64,000 nt of DNA from an uncultured bacterium (GCA_946560065.1 CAMNUE010000002.1:142950-206949); one strand, 5' to 3'. Positions 19,778 to 29,963 are shown, counted from the stretch's first letter. A program made the numbers and translations. The notes: generated by a model from the letters alone, not told the origin.

Positions 19778-20125
19778 TTAATCAGCTGTTCCATTTTTTT
19801 CTTCTTTAGTATGGCTAGATAAGAATGTTACCTTTTCTGCTATGATTTCCATAGTATTTTCCTTTTTATCTTCTTTTTCAAGTAGTCGAGATTGAATTCT
19901 TCCCTTAACTCCAACAATATCACCTTTTCCACAATAACCACTAGTATTTTCAGCAATACTATCAAAAGCTACACAATCAATAAAATCAGTATCATAATTA
20001 CCTTCACTATTTTTAAAACTACGAGGTACTGCTAAAGAAATAGTTGCAACTTTTATACCTTTATCTGATTTATTGACAACAACATCACGAGTAAGTCTTC
20101 CTACAATAATTATTTGATTAAGCAT
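19778..20125 (-). CDS. ssb: Single-stranded DNA-binding protein
   Basis: MLNQIIIVGRLTRDVVVNKSDKGIKVATISLAVPRSF; AGGAGGTGG Shine-Dalgarno before ATG 20125; the upstream 48 codons of the ORF are probably untranslated. Confidence 0.92.
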   Translation of the reverse strand: MLNQIIIVGRLTRDVVVNKSDKGIKVATISLAVPRSFKNSEGNYDTDFIDCVAFDSIAENTSGYCGKGDIVGVKGRIQSRLLEKEDKKENTMEIIAEKVTFLSSHTKEEKNGTAD

Positions 20126-20213
20126 AAACCACCTCCTTTCGAAGGCTATATTAATCCAAATAAAACACTTATGCAAACAACCAAAAATTAAAATCAAACA
20201 CAAGAATAACAAC

Positions 20214-20243
20214 AAAAAAAGAAATTTTCTAACAGAAAATCTC
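20214..20243 (-). terminator. Terminator downstream of suf operon
   Basis: GAGATTTTCTGTTAGAAAATTTC followed by T7 on the minus strand. Confidence 0.7.
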
Positions 20244-20281
20244 CTTTTCAAGTATCTTTTATAAAACAAATCCCATCTTTA

Positions 20282-21598
20282 CTACAAATTTCTTTTTATA
20301 AGTTGATTTAATTCAACTGCATATTCCATAGGAAGTTCTTCTCTAAATTTTTCAATAAATCCAAGAATTATTAAATCCATTGCTCTTTCTTTAGATATCC
20401 CTCGACTCATCATATAAAATAAATTATCTTCACTAATTTTTGAAACAGTTGCTTCATGTTCAATTGAACTAGAAAGATTAAAACATGAGTTTACAGGAAT
20501 TGTATCGCTCTTAGATAATTCATCTAATATTAAAGTATCACACTTAACATTAGCAATACTATTAAGTGCACCACTATTAATTAAAACTTTTCCTCGGTAT
20601 GTGGCATTTCCACCATTTCGTGCAATACTTTTAGAAATAATATTACTCTTAGTATTTTTTCCTAAGTGAATCATCCTGGCTCCCGTATCTTGTTCTTGTC
20701 CAGTACCTGCTACACTAATAGTAATACAAGTTCCCTTTGAATTGTCTCCTTTTAAAACACAACATGGATACTTCATTGTAACCTTACTTCCAATATTGCC
20801 ATCAATCCATTCCATAGTACCATCATCATCAACCATGGCTCTCTTTGTAACTAAATTATAAACATTATTAGCCCAATTTTGAACTGTTGAATAACGACAT
20901 TTGCTATTTTTACCTACATATATCTCAACAACTGCTGCATGAAGAGAAGATTCACTATAAGTCGGCGCTGTACAACCTTCTATATAATGTAAATCACTAT
21001 TATCATCAACAATTATTAAAGTTCTTTCAAACTGGCCCATATTACGACTATTTATACGAAAATAACTTTGTAATGGTCTATCAAGCTTTGTATTAGGTGG
21101 AACATAAATAAAACTACCTCCACTAAATACTGCCCCATTTAAAGCTGCAAACTTATTTTCATTATTATTTACAATCTTCCCAAAATATTTCTTAACAAGT
21201 TCAGGATATTCTCTCATCGCAACCTCAATTGAAGTAAAAACAACGTGTTTTTCTTCTAGTTCTTTTATCATACTATGGTATATTACTTCACTCTCATATT
21301 GAACTCCCATACCACCCATATGTTGTTCTGACTCTAATACTCCCAAAGAATCAAGTTCATTAACAACTGGTTTCAATACACTGTTCCAATCGCTTTGAAT
21401 TTTATCATCTTCTTCACTTGACTTATAATAAATAACTTTAGAAAAATCTATTGTCGCATCAGGTCCAAAAGAAGGCATATCTAACTTTTCGAATTTTTCA
21501 TAACTATCTAAGCGATAATCTAAAATCCAAGTAGCCTCTTTTTTCCTTTCTGAAATAGCTCTTATCTTTTCATTATCTATTCCAACGATTTCCATCAA
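20282..21598 (-). CDS. sufB: Fe-S cluster assembly scaffold SufB
   Basis: SSLHAAVVEIYVGKNSKCRYSTVQNWANNVYNLVTKRA, CISVAGTGQEQDTGARMIHLGKNT. Confidence 0.95.
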   Translation of the reverse strand: MMEIVGIDNEKIRAISERKKEATWILDYRLDSYEKFEKLDMPSFGPDATIDFSKVIYYKSSEEDDKIQSDWNSVLKPVVNELDSLGVLESEQHMGGMGVQYESEVIYHSMIKELEEKHVVFTSIEVAMREYPELVKKYFGKIVNNNENKFAALNGAVFSGGSFIYVPPNTKLDRPLQSYFRINSRNMGQFERTLIIVDDNSDLHYIEGCTAPTYSESSLHAAVVEIYVGKNSKCRYSTVQNWANNVYNLVTKRAMVDDDGTMEWIDGNIGSKVTMKYPCCVLKGDNSKGTCITISVAGTGQEQDTGARMIHLGKNTKSNIISKSIARNGGNATYRGKVLINSGALNSIANVKCDTLILDELSKSDTIPVNSCFNLSSSIEHEATVSKISEDNLFYMMSRGISKERAMDLIILGFIEKFREELPMEYAVELNQLIKRNL

Positions 21599-21599
21599 A

Positions 21600-22121
21600 T
21601 CACCTTACTTTTTGTAATTGTACGCCTCTTTCTCCAAAAAAAGCTAACATCTTTTCTTCTAATTTCATATCAGCTAAACCAATAGAGATTGCTTCAATCG
21701 GATGTTTTTCAATTCTTTCTTTTAAAAGATATTTTCTATCTTTAAAATATTTTTTACTTTTAAACATATATTCTTTAAGTTCACCTATAGTTACAGATTC
21801 CTCTTCAAACACTTTGCTAATATCTTCATTACTATATGAAACATAACAAGGCCCACTCTCATCGATGTCATTAACTAAAATAACTTTACATCCATAATCT
21901 TCCCAATTACTAGATAAACTAGTATTACTATATGGCACTGATTCAAATACTGGATACATCTCTAACGGATTAAAAGGATTAATATACACACCTTCTCTTA
22001 CTTTTACTAAAAAAGAATAAGATAACGCCTCTGTAAATTCTACCCCACTATCTTCCTTACTATAATATTTCAATGCTACTAATCTTAAATTATCAACCAA
22101 AACTTTTTCATTTTCATTCAT
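21600..22121 (-). CDS. Hypothetical protein embedded in suf operon
   Basis: 173 aa ORF tightly packed between sufU and sufB; no family recognised. Confidence 0.7.
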   Translation of the reverse strand: MNENEKVLVDNLRLVALKYYSKEDSGVEFTEALSYSFLVKVREGVYINPFNPLEMYPVFESVPYSNTSLSSNWEDYGCKVILVNDIDESGPCYVSYSNEDISKVFEEESVTIGELKEYMFKSKKYFKDRKYLLKERIEKHPIEAISIGLADMKLEEKMLAFFGERGVQLQKVR

Positions 22122-22542
22122 TTTCTAATTCCCCTAACATTTTATTAACCGCAACACTTGGTAACAATGCGCAATTCTTTCTATTAGGCTGCTTACATAT
22201 TGTATCATAAACATTAAGCTCACCTAAAATATTTTCATCATACTCTTCTTCATTAATCATCTTTTGATAGTTAATTAATATTTTCTTAACATCTTCAATT
22301 TTTTTACCAATTAAGCTTCTAATCATAATTGAAGTTGCTGAAGTACTAATAGCACAAGCCTCACCATCGAATCTTATATCTTTTATAACTCCATTTTCAA
22401 CCTTCATCATAAAATCCAAATTATCAATGCAACTCTCACTACTAGTATTTACTTTTAAATAACTATCATCAGCAATTAAACCTCTATTCATAGGATCTTG
22501 ATAATTATCAAGTATAATCTCTCTTCTCAAATTCTCGTCCAT
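22114..22542 (-). CDS. sufU: SufU-type Fe-S assembly protein
   Basis: ILDNYQDPMNRGL, GEACAISTSATSIMIRSLIGK, C-terminal NRKNCALLP. Confidence 0.92.
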   Translation of the reverse strand: MDENLRREIILDNYQDPMNRGLIADDSYLKVNTSSESCIDNLDFMMKVENGVIKDIRFDGEACAISTSATSIMIRSLIGKKIEDVKKILINYQKMINEEEYDENILGELNVYDTICKQPNRKNCALLPSVAVNKMLGELENE

Positions 22543-22550
22543 AAATACTC

Positions 22551-23744
22551 CTATAATACAATATTAAATATATCTTTACTATTCTTAAGTACTTCTACCA
22601 ATCGATTAATATCCTCATAATTATTATAAAGATACATACTAACCCTAACAGTGTTTTTAATATTTATCTCATCTTTTAACATCTTAGCACAATGGTTTCC
22701 TGCCCTAACCGCAATGTTATAATGATTTAAATAAACTGAAGTATCCTGAGCAAATACTCCATCTATATTAAAAGCAACTATTCCGCTATCACTGTTTTTA
22801 TTGTAAATTATCAAATTGGGAATATCTTTAATACTATCTATCAAATACTTCTTAAGTTTCATTTCATGCTCATGGATTTTATCCATTCCAATATTCATTA
22901 AATACTTAATAGCTTCTCCAAGTCCAATAACTTCTGCTATTGCAGTAGTACCAGCTTCAAATCTCGTTGGAACTGGTTTAAGTTCATATGAATTATCTTC
23001 TTCAAAAAAACTATTCATTCCACCACCATACATTAATGGTTCCATTTCTTCAAGTAATTCTCGTTTACCAACCAAAACACCAACTCCAGTAGGTCCACAC
23101 ATCTTATGTCCAGAAAAACTTAAAAAATCTATATTACTTTTCTTAAAATCAACTTTCATATGTGGAACACCTTGAGCTCCATCTACATTGAACAAAATAT
23201 TATTTTCATGACAGTATTTACCAATAGCATCTATATCACGAACATCACCAACAACATTACTAACATGCGCAAGTGATATAACTTTAGTCTTTTCAGTAAC
23301 CTTTTTCTTAATATTATCTAAAGTAAGTTCATAATCTTCATTTAAAGGAACATACTTAATAACAATTCCAATCTCTTCACTTAACTTAATCCAAGGTAAA
23401 GCATCACTTGCATGCTCTGCTTTATTAAGTAAGACTTCGTCACCCTTCTTTAAATGATGTTTCATATAACCAAAAACAACCATATTTAAAGACATTGTAC
23501 TTCCGCTCGTAAAAATACACGTATTAGGCTCAGTATTAAGAAATTCACCCACAATATTACGAACATTATCATATAAATTATTAGTTATAATTGCGGCATC
23601 ATAATCTCCTCTATGTATATTAGAAGTATGTTCTAAATAATATTTATCCATAACATCAACAACACACTTAGGCTTTAAAGTAGTTGCTCCATTATCAAAA
23701 TAAACAATTCCTGACTCCAACATTGGAAAATCATCACGATTCAT
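22551..23744 (-). CDS. sufS: Cysteine desulfurase SufS
   Basis: YFDNGATTLKP, NIHRG, FSGHKMCGPTGVGVL, RAGNHCAK. Confidence 0.95.
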   Translation of the reverse strand: MNRDDFPMLESGIVYFDNGATTLKPKCVVDVMDKYYLEHTSNIHRGDYDAAIITNNLYDNVRNIVGEFLNTEPNTCIFTSGSTMSLNMVVFGYMKHHLKKGDEVLLNKAEHASDALPWIKLSEEIGIVIKYVPLNEDYELTLDNIKKKVTEKTKVISLAHVSNVVGDVRDIDAIGKYCHENNILFNVDGAQGVPHMKVDFKKSNIDFLSFSGHKMCGPTGVGVLVGKRELLEEMEPLMYGGGMNSFFEEDNSYELKPVPTRFEAGTTAIAEVIGLGEAIKYLMNIGMDKIHEHEMKLKKYLIDSIKDIPNLIIYNKNSDSGIVAFNIDGVFAQDTSVYLNHYNIAVRAGNHCAKMLKDEINIKNTVRVSMYLYNNYEDINRLVEVLKNSKDIFNIVL

Positions 23745-23755
23745 AAAATCACCTC

Positions 23756-24349
23756 CTAAATCTTATCAATTTCACCAGCAAATTCAAGTATCTTTTCTAA
23801 TTCAATACTATCACTATTAATTAAAAACCCCCGAAGTAATAGCCTATTAGCCATACTCCTAGATATACCACGACTCATTAAATAGAATATTTCTTCATCT
23901 CTAAATTTCCCAATATATGCTGAATGATTACTATCAACATCATAATTATCAATTAGAAGTATTGGAAGAATTGTACTTTTACCATTATCCATATTAATAA
24001 TTTGATTTTCTTGATTGCATATACATTTACTGCTTTTTTTAGGAACACTACCATCAACATAATAAGTAAGTTTATTTACTAAAACATTAACTCCATGATT
24101 AAATAATTCACTATGCGTATTATCTTCCATATGATTAACTTTTATTTTAAACTCATTATTATCGTAATTAATATTATTATAATAATAGTATAAAGTAACA
24201 CCCTCAGTAACTAAATTAACTTCTACTTTACTACTACTGTTAATTGAAAAATGATAAATAATAGTATCTTCACATATATTATATTTATATTCACTTTTTT
24301 CGTTATTGTCTAATACATATAATACTTTACTCATCACTATCATTTCCAA
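23756..24349 (-). CDS. sufD: Short, divergent SufD-like protein
   Basis: Position in suf cluster; AYIGKFRDEEIFYLMSRGISRSMANRLLLRGFL resembles the SufB/SufD C-terminus; only 197 aa. Confidence 0.75.
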   Translation of the reverse strand: MEMIVMSKVLYVLDNNEKSEYKYNICEDTIIYHFSINSSSKVEVNLVTEGVTLYYYYNNINYDNNEFKIKVNHMEDNTHSELFNHGVNVLVNKLTYYVDGSVPKKSSKCICNQENQIINMDNGKSTILPILLIDNYDVDSNHSAYIGKFRDEEIFYLMSRGISRSMANRLLLRGFLINSDSIELEKILEFAGEIDKI

Positions 24350-25091
24350 TCACTTTATTAATATTAGTATATCCATTTTTTTCTATTTCTAAAGCCAAAG
24401 TCATATCACCAGTTTTTTTAATATTACCGTCTTTAAGAATATGAACATAGTCGGGTTTTAAGTATTCTAAAATCCTTGGATAATGTGTAATTATAAGTAA
24501 TGATGCTTCTTTATTCTCTTCCAAATAATTATTAATATTATCACAAACTATTTTTAAACTATCTACATCAAGTCCAGAATCCAATTCATCTAAAATAATA
24601 TATTTTGGTTTCAAGAATTTCATTTGAAGAATCTCATTTTTTTTCTTTTCTCCACCACTAAATCCCATATTTAAAGAACGGTGTAACATATTAGAGTCAA
24701 GTCCAACATCACTCATAGCACTTTCCATATCTTTAATGAAAGTATAAAGATTTACCTTTTCTCCTGTAATTGATCCTCGAGCAGTTCTTAGAAACTCACT
24801 ATTACTAACCCCCTCTATCACTGTAGGGTCCTGCATACAAAGAAATAAGCCACACTTAGCCCTTTCATCTACATCCAAATCCAAAATGCTTTCCCCATCA
24901 AGTAAAATATCACCAGCATTAACTTCATATTTATAATGGCCCATAATTACTTTTGCTAAAGTACTCTTACCAGTGCCATTAGGTCCCATAATTACATGTA
25001 CTTCTCCTGGATTAATTTTTAAAGAAAAATCTTCTAATATTTTTATCTCACTATCTTTAATAGAACAATCAATATTTTTAATCTCCAACAT
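24327..25091 (-). CDS. sufC: Fe-S assembly ATPase SufC
   Basis: IMGPNGTGKSTLAKVIMGHYKYEVNAGDILLDGE, FSGGEKKKNEILQM, LDELDSGLD. Confidence 0.96.
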   Translation of the reverse strand: MLEIKNIDCSIKDSEIKILEDFSLKINPGEVHVIMGPNGTGKSTLAKVIMGHYKYEVNAGDILLDGESILDLDVDERAKCGLFLCMQDPTVIEGVSNSEFLRTARGSITGEKVNLYTFIKDMESAMSDVGLDSNMLHRSLNMGFSGGEKKKNEILQMKFLKPKYIILDELDSGLDVDSLKIVCDNINNYLEENKEASLLIITHYPRILEYLKPDYVHILKDGNIKKTGDMTLALEIEKNGYTNINKVIGNDSDE

Positions 25092-25294
25092 CTAGTTCAT
25101 CTCCATCCCTAAAATCATTATTATTTTACCACAAAAGTACCAATTATACAAAAATAATCAGCCATAAGATTAATTATTTTTAAATCAACTATTTACGTCA
25201 ATTATATATAGAAACATCACTTCTAATATTTTTTATCAAATTTAATCACAAAAAAAGAAGGTTTACAAAACCCTCTTTCAAAAACATCACTTCA

Positions 25295-27745
25295 CTACAT
25301 TCTTGTATAAGAATCTCCATAATCATAACCGTATGAAGTATCTTGTCCAAGAATAAGTTGAGCATCAGCCAAAACCTTAACTAAGTCTTCTTTTCCTGCA
25401 AGCTGTGGTCTTAAATCATCAATTTCACGAGCTTGAGCAACTATCAATTTTTCTTGATCACGAACTTTACTTTCTAATGATTGACTCTTAGATTCTGCTT
25501 TAGCAAGTGCAGCTTCCATAGTTCTAATTTTACTAGTTAAGACTTCAATTTTTTGTTCTTGAATTTCAGCCTTATCAGCAATACTTCTTCTTGAAGCATT
25601 CAATTTTTCATATCTATCTTGATATCTACTAATCAAATTCTTCTGTTCTTTATTTTGTTTAATTAGATTTGCCATTGAATTAGCAACATCCATCATAATA
25701 TTATCTCTAGTAGTACGACGTGTTACTGAATCAAAAGTACTTCTATCAAAAGAATCTCTATAATCACTAACTATCTTATCAGCTTTTAAGATTGAATCTT
25801 TAAACAATGTCTCATCTAAATCATCATATTTAGAGAAAACATCCTCAGTATTCATTTTCATATCATCAACATCGCCCATAAAATCATCTGCTTGATTATC
25901 ATCATCTAAATCAGAAAATTCATCATCATTTTTTAACTCACTGTCAGAAGCACTACCAAATAATTCAGCGTCAATTTTATCAAAATCAATATTCAATTCA
26001 ATTTCACCGTCATCTTCTTTTATATCATCAGACTTATCTTCATCTTTGTCACCAGTTGACTCTTCAGTTTCCTTTGAAGAATCTTCTTTTTCTTCTATTT
26101 CAGTAGATTCTTCCTCTTTTGTTTCTTCATCTACTTCATCATCAGACTTATCTTCACCTTTGTCATCAGTTGACTTTTCAGTTTCTTCTGAAGTCTCTTC
26201 TTTTTCTTCTATTTCAGTAGATTCTTCCTCATTCGTTTCTTCATCTACCTCATCATCAGATTTATCTTCATCTTTTTCATCAGTTGACTCTTCAGTTTCT
26301 TCTGAAGCCTCTTCTTTTTCCTCTATTTCAGTAGATTCTTCCTCTTTTGTTTCTTCATCTACCTCATCATCAGATTTATCTTCATCTTTTTCATCAGTTG
26401 ACTCTTTAGTTTCTTCTGAAGCCTCTTCTTTTTCCTCTATTTCAGTAGATTCTTCCTCTTTCGTTTCTTCATCTACTTCATCATCAGATTTATCTTCATC
26501 TTTGTCGTCAGTTGACTCTTCAGTTTCCTCTGAAGTCTCTTCTTTTTTATCTTCTTCATCAACCAAATTAGTTAATCCGCTAATAAAATCTTGTGAAAAA
26601 TCATCCTCTAAATCATCTTTCGCCTTTGCATCATTTACCTCTGACTCATCATCAGATTTATCTTCATCCTTTTCATCATTCTCTTCAATAGCATCTGAGT
26701 TCTCATCTTCTTTTGTAGATTCATCAATAACACCAATCATAGTTTCATCAAGAGCACTAGTTAAATCTTGTGAAACAGATTCCATCTTATCATCACCTAA
26801 ATTAGCAACATCTGGTATTTCATCTGCAGTTGGTGTAAATCCAGTTTTTTCATCAGTATTATCTTCCACTTCATCATCAGCAGAAATACTTGGTATTTCA
26901 ATATCACCAATGCTAACACCACTTTGAACTGGAGAATCAACCACCTCATTAAATGCCTCTTCTGCAACTTCAGGAGCTATACCAGCAACAGCAATACTAT
27001 CACTAGGGACATTTATCTCATCAACTTCTTCTTTTACTTCATCTTGTGAAACATTTCCAGTTAATGCATCTTCAACAATTTCCTTAGGAACTTCAACACC
27101 ACTTACATCAATCTCATTAGTATCATTAGTTGGCGTAATATCACTTTGTACTTCTGGTGGTAAAATAGAATATTCAGTTATCTCACTATCTACAGTATTT
27201 TTACTAAAATATAATTTTCCATTACCCATTCCAATAAAACTAAAATACTCATTATTAACCAAATTATTTCCATTTATATCACAAACAGTAGCTTCAGAAA
27301 ATTGATCATTAAAGAAATAACGACCATCAACTCCCATCTTAGAATTCAAGCGTTCCTTAATAGTAGCTGGAGTAGAAACTAACTGAGTAGCAAATGATGG
27401 ATCATTTTTAAGAGCAATTGCATCAGTAACACATTTGCTAACTGGTTGAGCCTTTTCAACTAAAATGATATCGTCATTGATTTGCTTAATAGATTTATTA
27501 TCAAAAGGAATTATAATATTACCACTTTCGTCAATAACACCTACATTGCTAGCTTTAACCATAGGATCGATAGCTTCAACTAATAAAGTACTTGCAATTC
27601 TATTACCATTACTAAACTTTTTAGTATCTGTTTCGTCTAAAAAATAGTATTGCTTACCATCTTCTGTTACCCCATACATGCAATTAATATCACTACGATC
27701 TTTATATTTTACTATACCCTTTTGTATTTGCATATAAAACACCAC
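25295..27745 (-). CDS. Large acidic-repeat protein with C-terminal coiled coil
   Basis: 816 aa; central D/E/S/T-rich tandem repeats; C-terminal heptad-like region. Confidence 0.8.
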   Translation of the reverse strand: MVFYMQIQKGIVKYKDRSDINCMYGVTEDGKQYYFLDETDTKKFSNGNRIASTLLVEAIDPMVKASNVGVIDESGNIIIPFDNKSIKQINDDIILVEKAQPVSKCVTDAIALKNDPSFATQLVSTPATIKERLNSKMGVDGRYFFNDQFSEATVCDINGNNLVNNEYFSFIGMGNGKLYFSKNTVDSEITEYSILPPEVQSDITPTNDTNEIDVSGVEVPKEIVEDALTGNVSQDEVKEEVDEINVPSDSIAVAGIAPEVAEEAFNEVVDSPVQSGVSIGDIEIPSISADDEVEDNTDEKTGFTPTADEIPDVANLGDDKMESVSQDLTSALDETMIGVIDESTKEDENSDAIEENDEKDEDKSDDESEVNDAKAKDDLEDDFSQDFISGLTNLVDEEDKKEETSEETEESTDDKDEDKSDDEVDEETKEEESTEIEEKEEASEETKESTDEKDEDKSDDEVDEETKEEESTEIEEKEEASEETEESTDEKDEDKSDDEVDEETNEEESTEIEEKEETSEETEKSTDDKGEDKSDDEVDEETKEEESTEIEEKEDSSKETEESTGDKDEDKSDDIKEDDGEIELNIDFDKIDAELFGSASDSELKNDDEFSDLDDDNQADDFMGDVDDMKMNTEDVFSKYDDLDETLFKDSILKADKIVSDYRDSFDRSTFDSVTRRTTRDNIMMDVANSMANLIKQNKEQKNLISRYQDRYEKLNASRRSIADKAEIQEQKIEVLTSKIRTMEAALAKAESKSQSLESKVRDQEKLIVAQAREIDDLRPQLAGKEDLVKVLADAQLILGQDTSYGYDYGDSYTRM
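26040..26560 (-). repeat. In-frame tandem repeat, unit about 114 bp (38 aa: ESTDEKDEDKSDDEVDEETKEEESTEIEEKEEASEETE)
   Basis: At least four near-identical consecutive units in the translation. Confidence 0.9.
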
Positions 27746-27885
27746 CCAATTATTCCTCTATTCTAATCTATTTAATAATATAACACAAAAAGTAAATCGA
27801 AACAATAGCTTTTTTAAAATAAAATTAACATAATTATAAAATTGCAATCTTCAGCTTAATAAGATAAAATAAAGATGGTGGTAAA

Positions 27886-28641
27886 ATGAAAAAGCAAAAT
27901 AATTTATTAATAGCAAGAACAATATTCTACCTAATAGTCTTTGTTTCACTAGGACTAATTGTTGTAAATGAAAAATCTAGTTCTCTATTAATGCCTAAAA
28001 TAAAAAAAGAAATTGATACTTACATAAAAAATAATTATAGTAGTATCGAAAATAGTCTTAATATAGATAAAATTGAATATAAAAATTCTACATATTCAGT
28101 TAAAGCAACATCTAAAGATAATAAAAATCATTACTTCTACATTTATTATACAAAGAAAAAAATAACTGACACTTATAAAAAAGATTATCTAAATGGAACA
28201 AATCTCTTCTCTAATTTAGAAAAAAAATTAAAAAAAGAAATAAATGAAAAAACATCTACTGATTGTAATATAGAAATACTATCAACCCTAGATAATTATA
28301 CAACTAAAGTTCAAGAAAGAATTTTAAATGAAGAAGACTTACTAAGTCTAAAGTTTTATATCATTAAAGAAGAATTAATTATAGATAACTGGTCTAGTAA
28401 AGAAATAACTAAAGCAATAAATAGTTTTTTAACCAAAATAAATTCTATAAATATTATTCCAAAATACTATGAAATTATAATAACTAATAAGAATGATATT
28501 ACTGAATCCATAAAAATATCAAATTTAACTGCAGATTTTATAACTAATCCATACCAAGAACAGATTATAAATGATATAATAAACGACAACAATTCAATAA
28601 TTTTAAAACAAAGTAAAATTGAATATGAATATTTAAATTAG
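27886..28641 (+). CDS. Hypothetical exported/membrane-anchored protein
   Basis: N-terminal hydrophobic signal/anchor; GGTGG Shine-Dalgarno. Confidence 0.6.
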   Translation: MKKQNNLLIARTIFYLIVFVSLGLIVVNEKSSSLLMPKIKKEIDTYIKNNYSSIENSLNIDKIEYKNSTYSVKATSKDNKNHYFYIYYTKKKITDTYKKDYLNGTNLFSNLEKKLKKEINEKTSTDCNIEILSTLDNYTTKVQERILNEEDLLSLKFYIIKEELIIDNWSSKEITKAINSFLTKINSINIIPKYYEIIITNKNDITESIKISNLTADFITNPYQEQIINDIINDNNSIILKQSKIEYEYLN

Positions 28642-28651
28642 GAGGAATATT

Positions 28652-29047
28652 ATGAAAGATTGTTTATTTTGTAAAATTATAAAAGGTGAAATACCTTCAA
28701 AAACTATTTATGAAGATGAAATGTGTAAAGTATTTTTAGACATAGATCCAAAAACCAATGGGGATTTACTTATTGTCACAAAGAAACATCAAGAAAATCT
28801 TTTAGAGATTGACGAAGAATTTATAACTCATGCTTACCGTCTAGCAAAAGAAAAATTTTATCCTCTTTTAAAGGAAAAATTAAGTTGTGATGGTCTAACT
28901 ATTGTTCAAAATAATTTTTATGGTCCTATGGTTCAACATTTTCATTTTCATCTAACTCCTCGTTATAAAAATGATGAGTATAAAGAAATCTCAAATAAAG
29001 ATTTATTAGAAGACATAGATGAAATATATACTAAATTAACCAAGTAA
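28652..29047 (+). CDS. HIT family protein
   Basis: CLFCKIIKGEIPSKTIYED and MVQHFHFHLTPRY histidine triad. Confidence 0.95.
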   Translation: MKDCLFCKIIKGEIPSKTIYEDEMCKVFLDIDPKTNGDLLIVTKKHQENLLEIDEEFITHAYRLAKEKFYPLLKEKLSCDGLTIVQNNFYGPMVQHFHFHLTPRYKNDEYKEISNKDLLEDIDEIYTKLTK

Positions 29048-29525
29048 AAATAGCATCAATTAAATGAATGCCAAGTAATATTATTGTTAATATTCTTGGT
29101 ATTTTTTTTATATAAACATCTATTAATGGTTTTAATTCCCAAACAAATAATAATGAAAGAAATCCCCATAATAAACTCATTTCAATTGATATATAAGGCC
29201 CTATATTAAATCTTTTACTTTCATAGCTCCAAAATGTTCTATGAAAGACTTTTTCTATTAGTAAACCCCCTGCCTCTTCAACTATCGTTATTGTTATAAA
29301 AAGAATCAGAAAGGATAAAATAAATTTAGAAGGAGTTTTAATCTTTAATCTAAATATTTTATTCGTAACAAAACTTGCAAGTACTATACCAAAACCATAT
29401 ACAGGAATCCATGGTCCATATAAAATACCATTATTCATTGATGGTATAAAGAAATTCTTCATAGTAGTTTCAAGGATATATCCTAAAAAGCAACCTATAA
29501 AATACATATCTATATAATAAAACAT
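29031..29525 (-). CDS. Putative ABC-transporter type IV (CmpB-like) membrane protein
   Basis: GCFLGYILETTMK...NGILYGPWIPVYGFG...EEAGGLLIEKVFHRTFWSYESKRFNIGPYISIEMSLLWG. Confidence 0.75.
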   Translation of the reverse strand: MFYYIDMYFIGCFLGYILETTMKNFFIPSMNNGILYGPWIPVYGFGIVLASFVTNKIFRLKIKTPSKFILSFLILFITITIVEEAGGLLIEKVFHRTFWSYESKRFNIGPYISIEMSLLWGFLSLLFVWELKPLIDVYIKKIPRILTIILLGIHLIDAIFTWLI

Positions 29526-29573
29526 CAAATCACCATTATTATTATTAACCAAAAGAAAAAGAGGTATACCCTC

Positions 29574-29714
29574 TTAATAAAATAATGCTCCTCCAATTAT
29601 AATAGCTAACAAGATGTATAAAATAATAACTACTAAGAAACCATTTCCTGTACCCTTACTGCTATTATTTGTAGTGCAACAAGTTGTTGTTACTGTTTCT
29701 TTAGGGCAAGACAT
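29574..29714 (-). CDS. YjcZ-like small hydrophobic protein (46 aa)
   Basis: Read by eye: MSCPKETVTTTCCTTNNSSKGTGNGFLVVIILYILLAIIIGGALFY; AGGTGTG upstream; not in ORF track. Confidence 0.65.
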   Translation of the reverse strand: MSCPKETVTTTCCTTNNSSKGTGNGFLVVIILYILLAIIIGGALFY

Positions 29715-29727
29715 TCATCACACCTCC

Positions 29728-29832
29728 TTAAATCCAAGCTCCAAGAATTATGATTAAAAGTATAAATAACACAAGTATAATCGCTGCTGATGAACCACAA
29801 GATGTTCCACAAGATGATCCACAATTAGTCAT
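29728..29832 (-). CDS. YjcZ-like small hydrophobic protein (34 aa)
   Basis: Read by eye: MTNCGSSCGTSCGSSAAIILVLFILLIIILGAWI; AGGAGG Shine-Dalgarno; not in ORF track. Confidence 0.7.
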   Translation of the reverse strand: MTNCGSSCGTSCGSSAAIILVLFILLIIILGAWI

Positions 29833-29963
29833 GCTCATTCCTCCTTTTTATTTGCTTTCATCATATTCTATGGCAAAGTACCAAAATATGTGCTTATATA
29901 TATCATATTTATTGCACTAAATTCTTTTTTTTGTTATTATTTAAATGTATGGGAGGAATTTAA

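Noticed and set aside
20126-20269. 48-aa hydrophobic N-terminal extension of SSB
   Set aside because: Strong AGGAGGTGG Shine-Dalgarno directly precedes ATG 20125 where SSB homology starts; the upstream part includes the suf terminator
26046-26927. 293-aa Ser-rich ORF on + strand
   Set aside because: Antisense mirror of the acidic repeat protein (GAT/GAA-rich codons read backwards give Ser codons); no independent Shine-Dalgarno or domain
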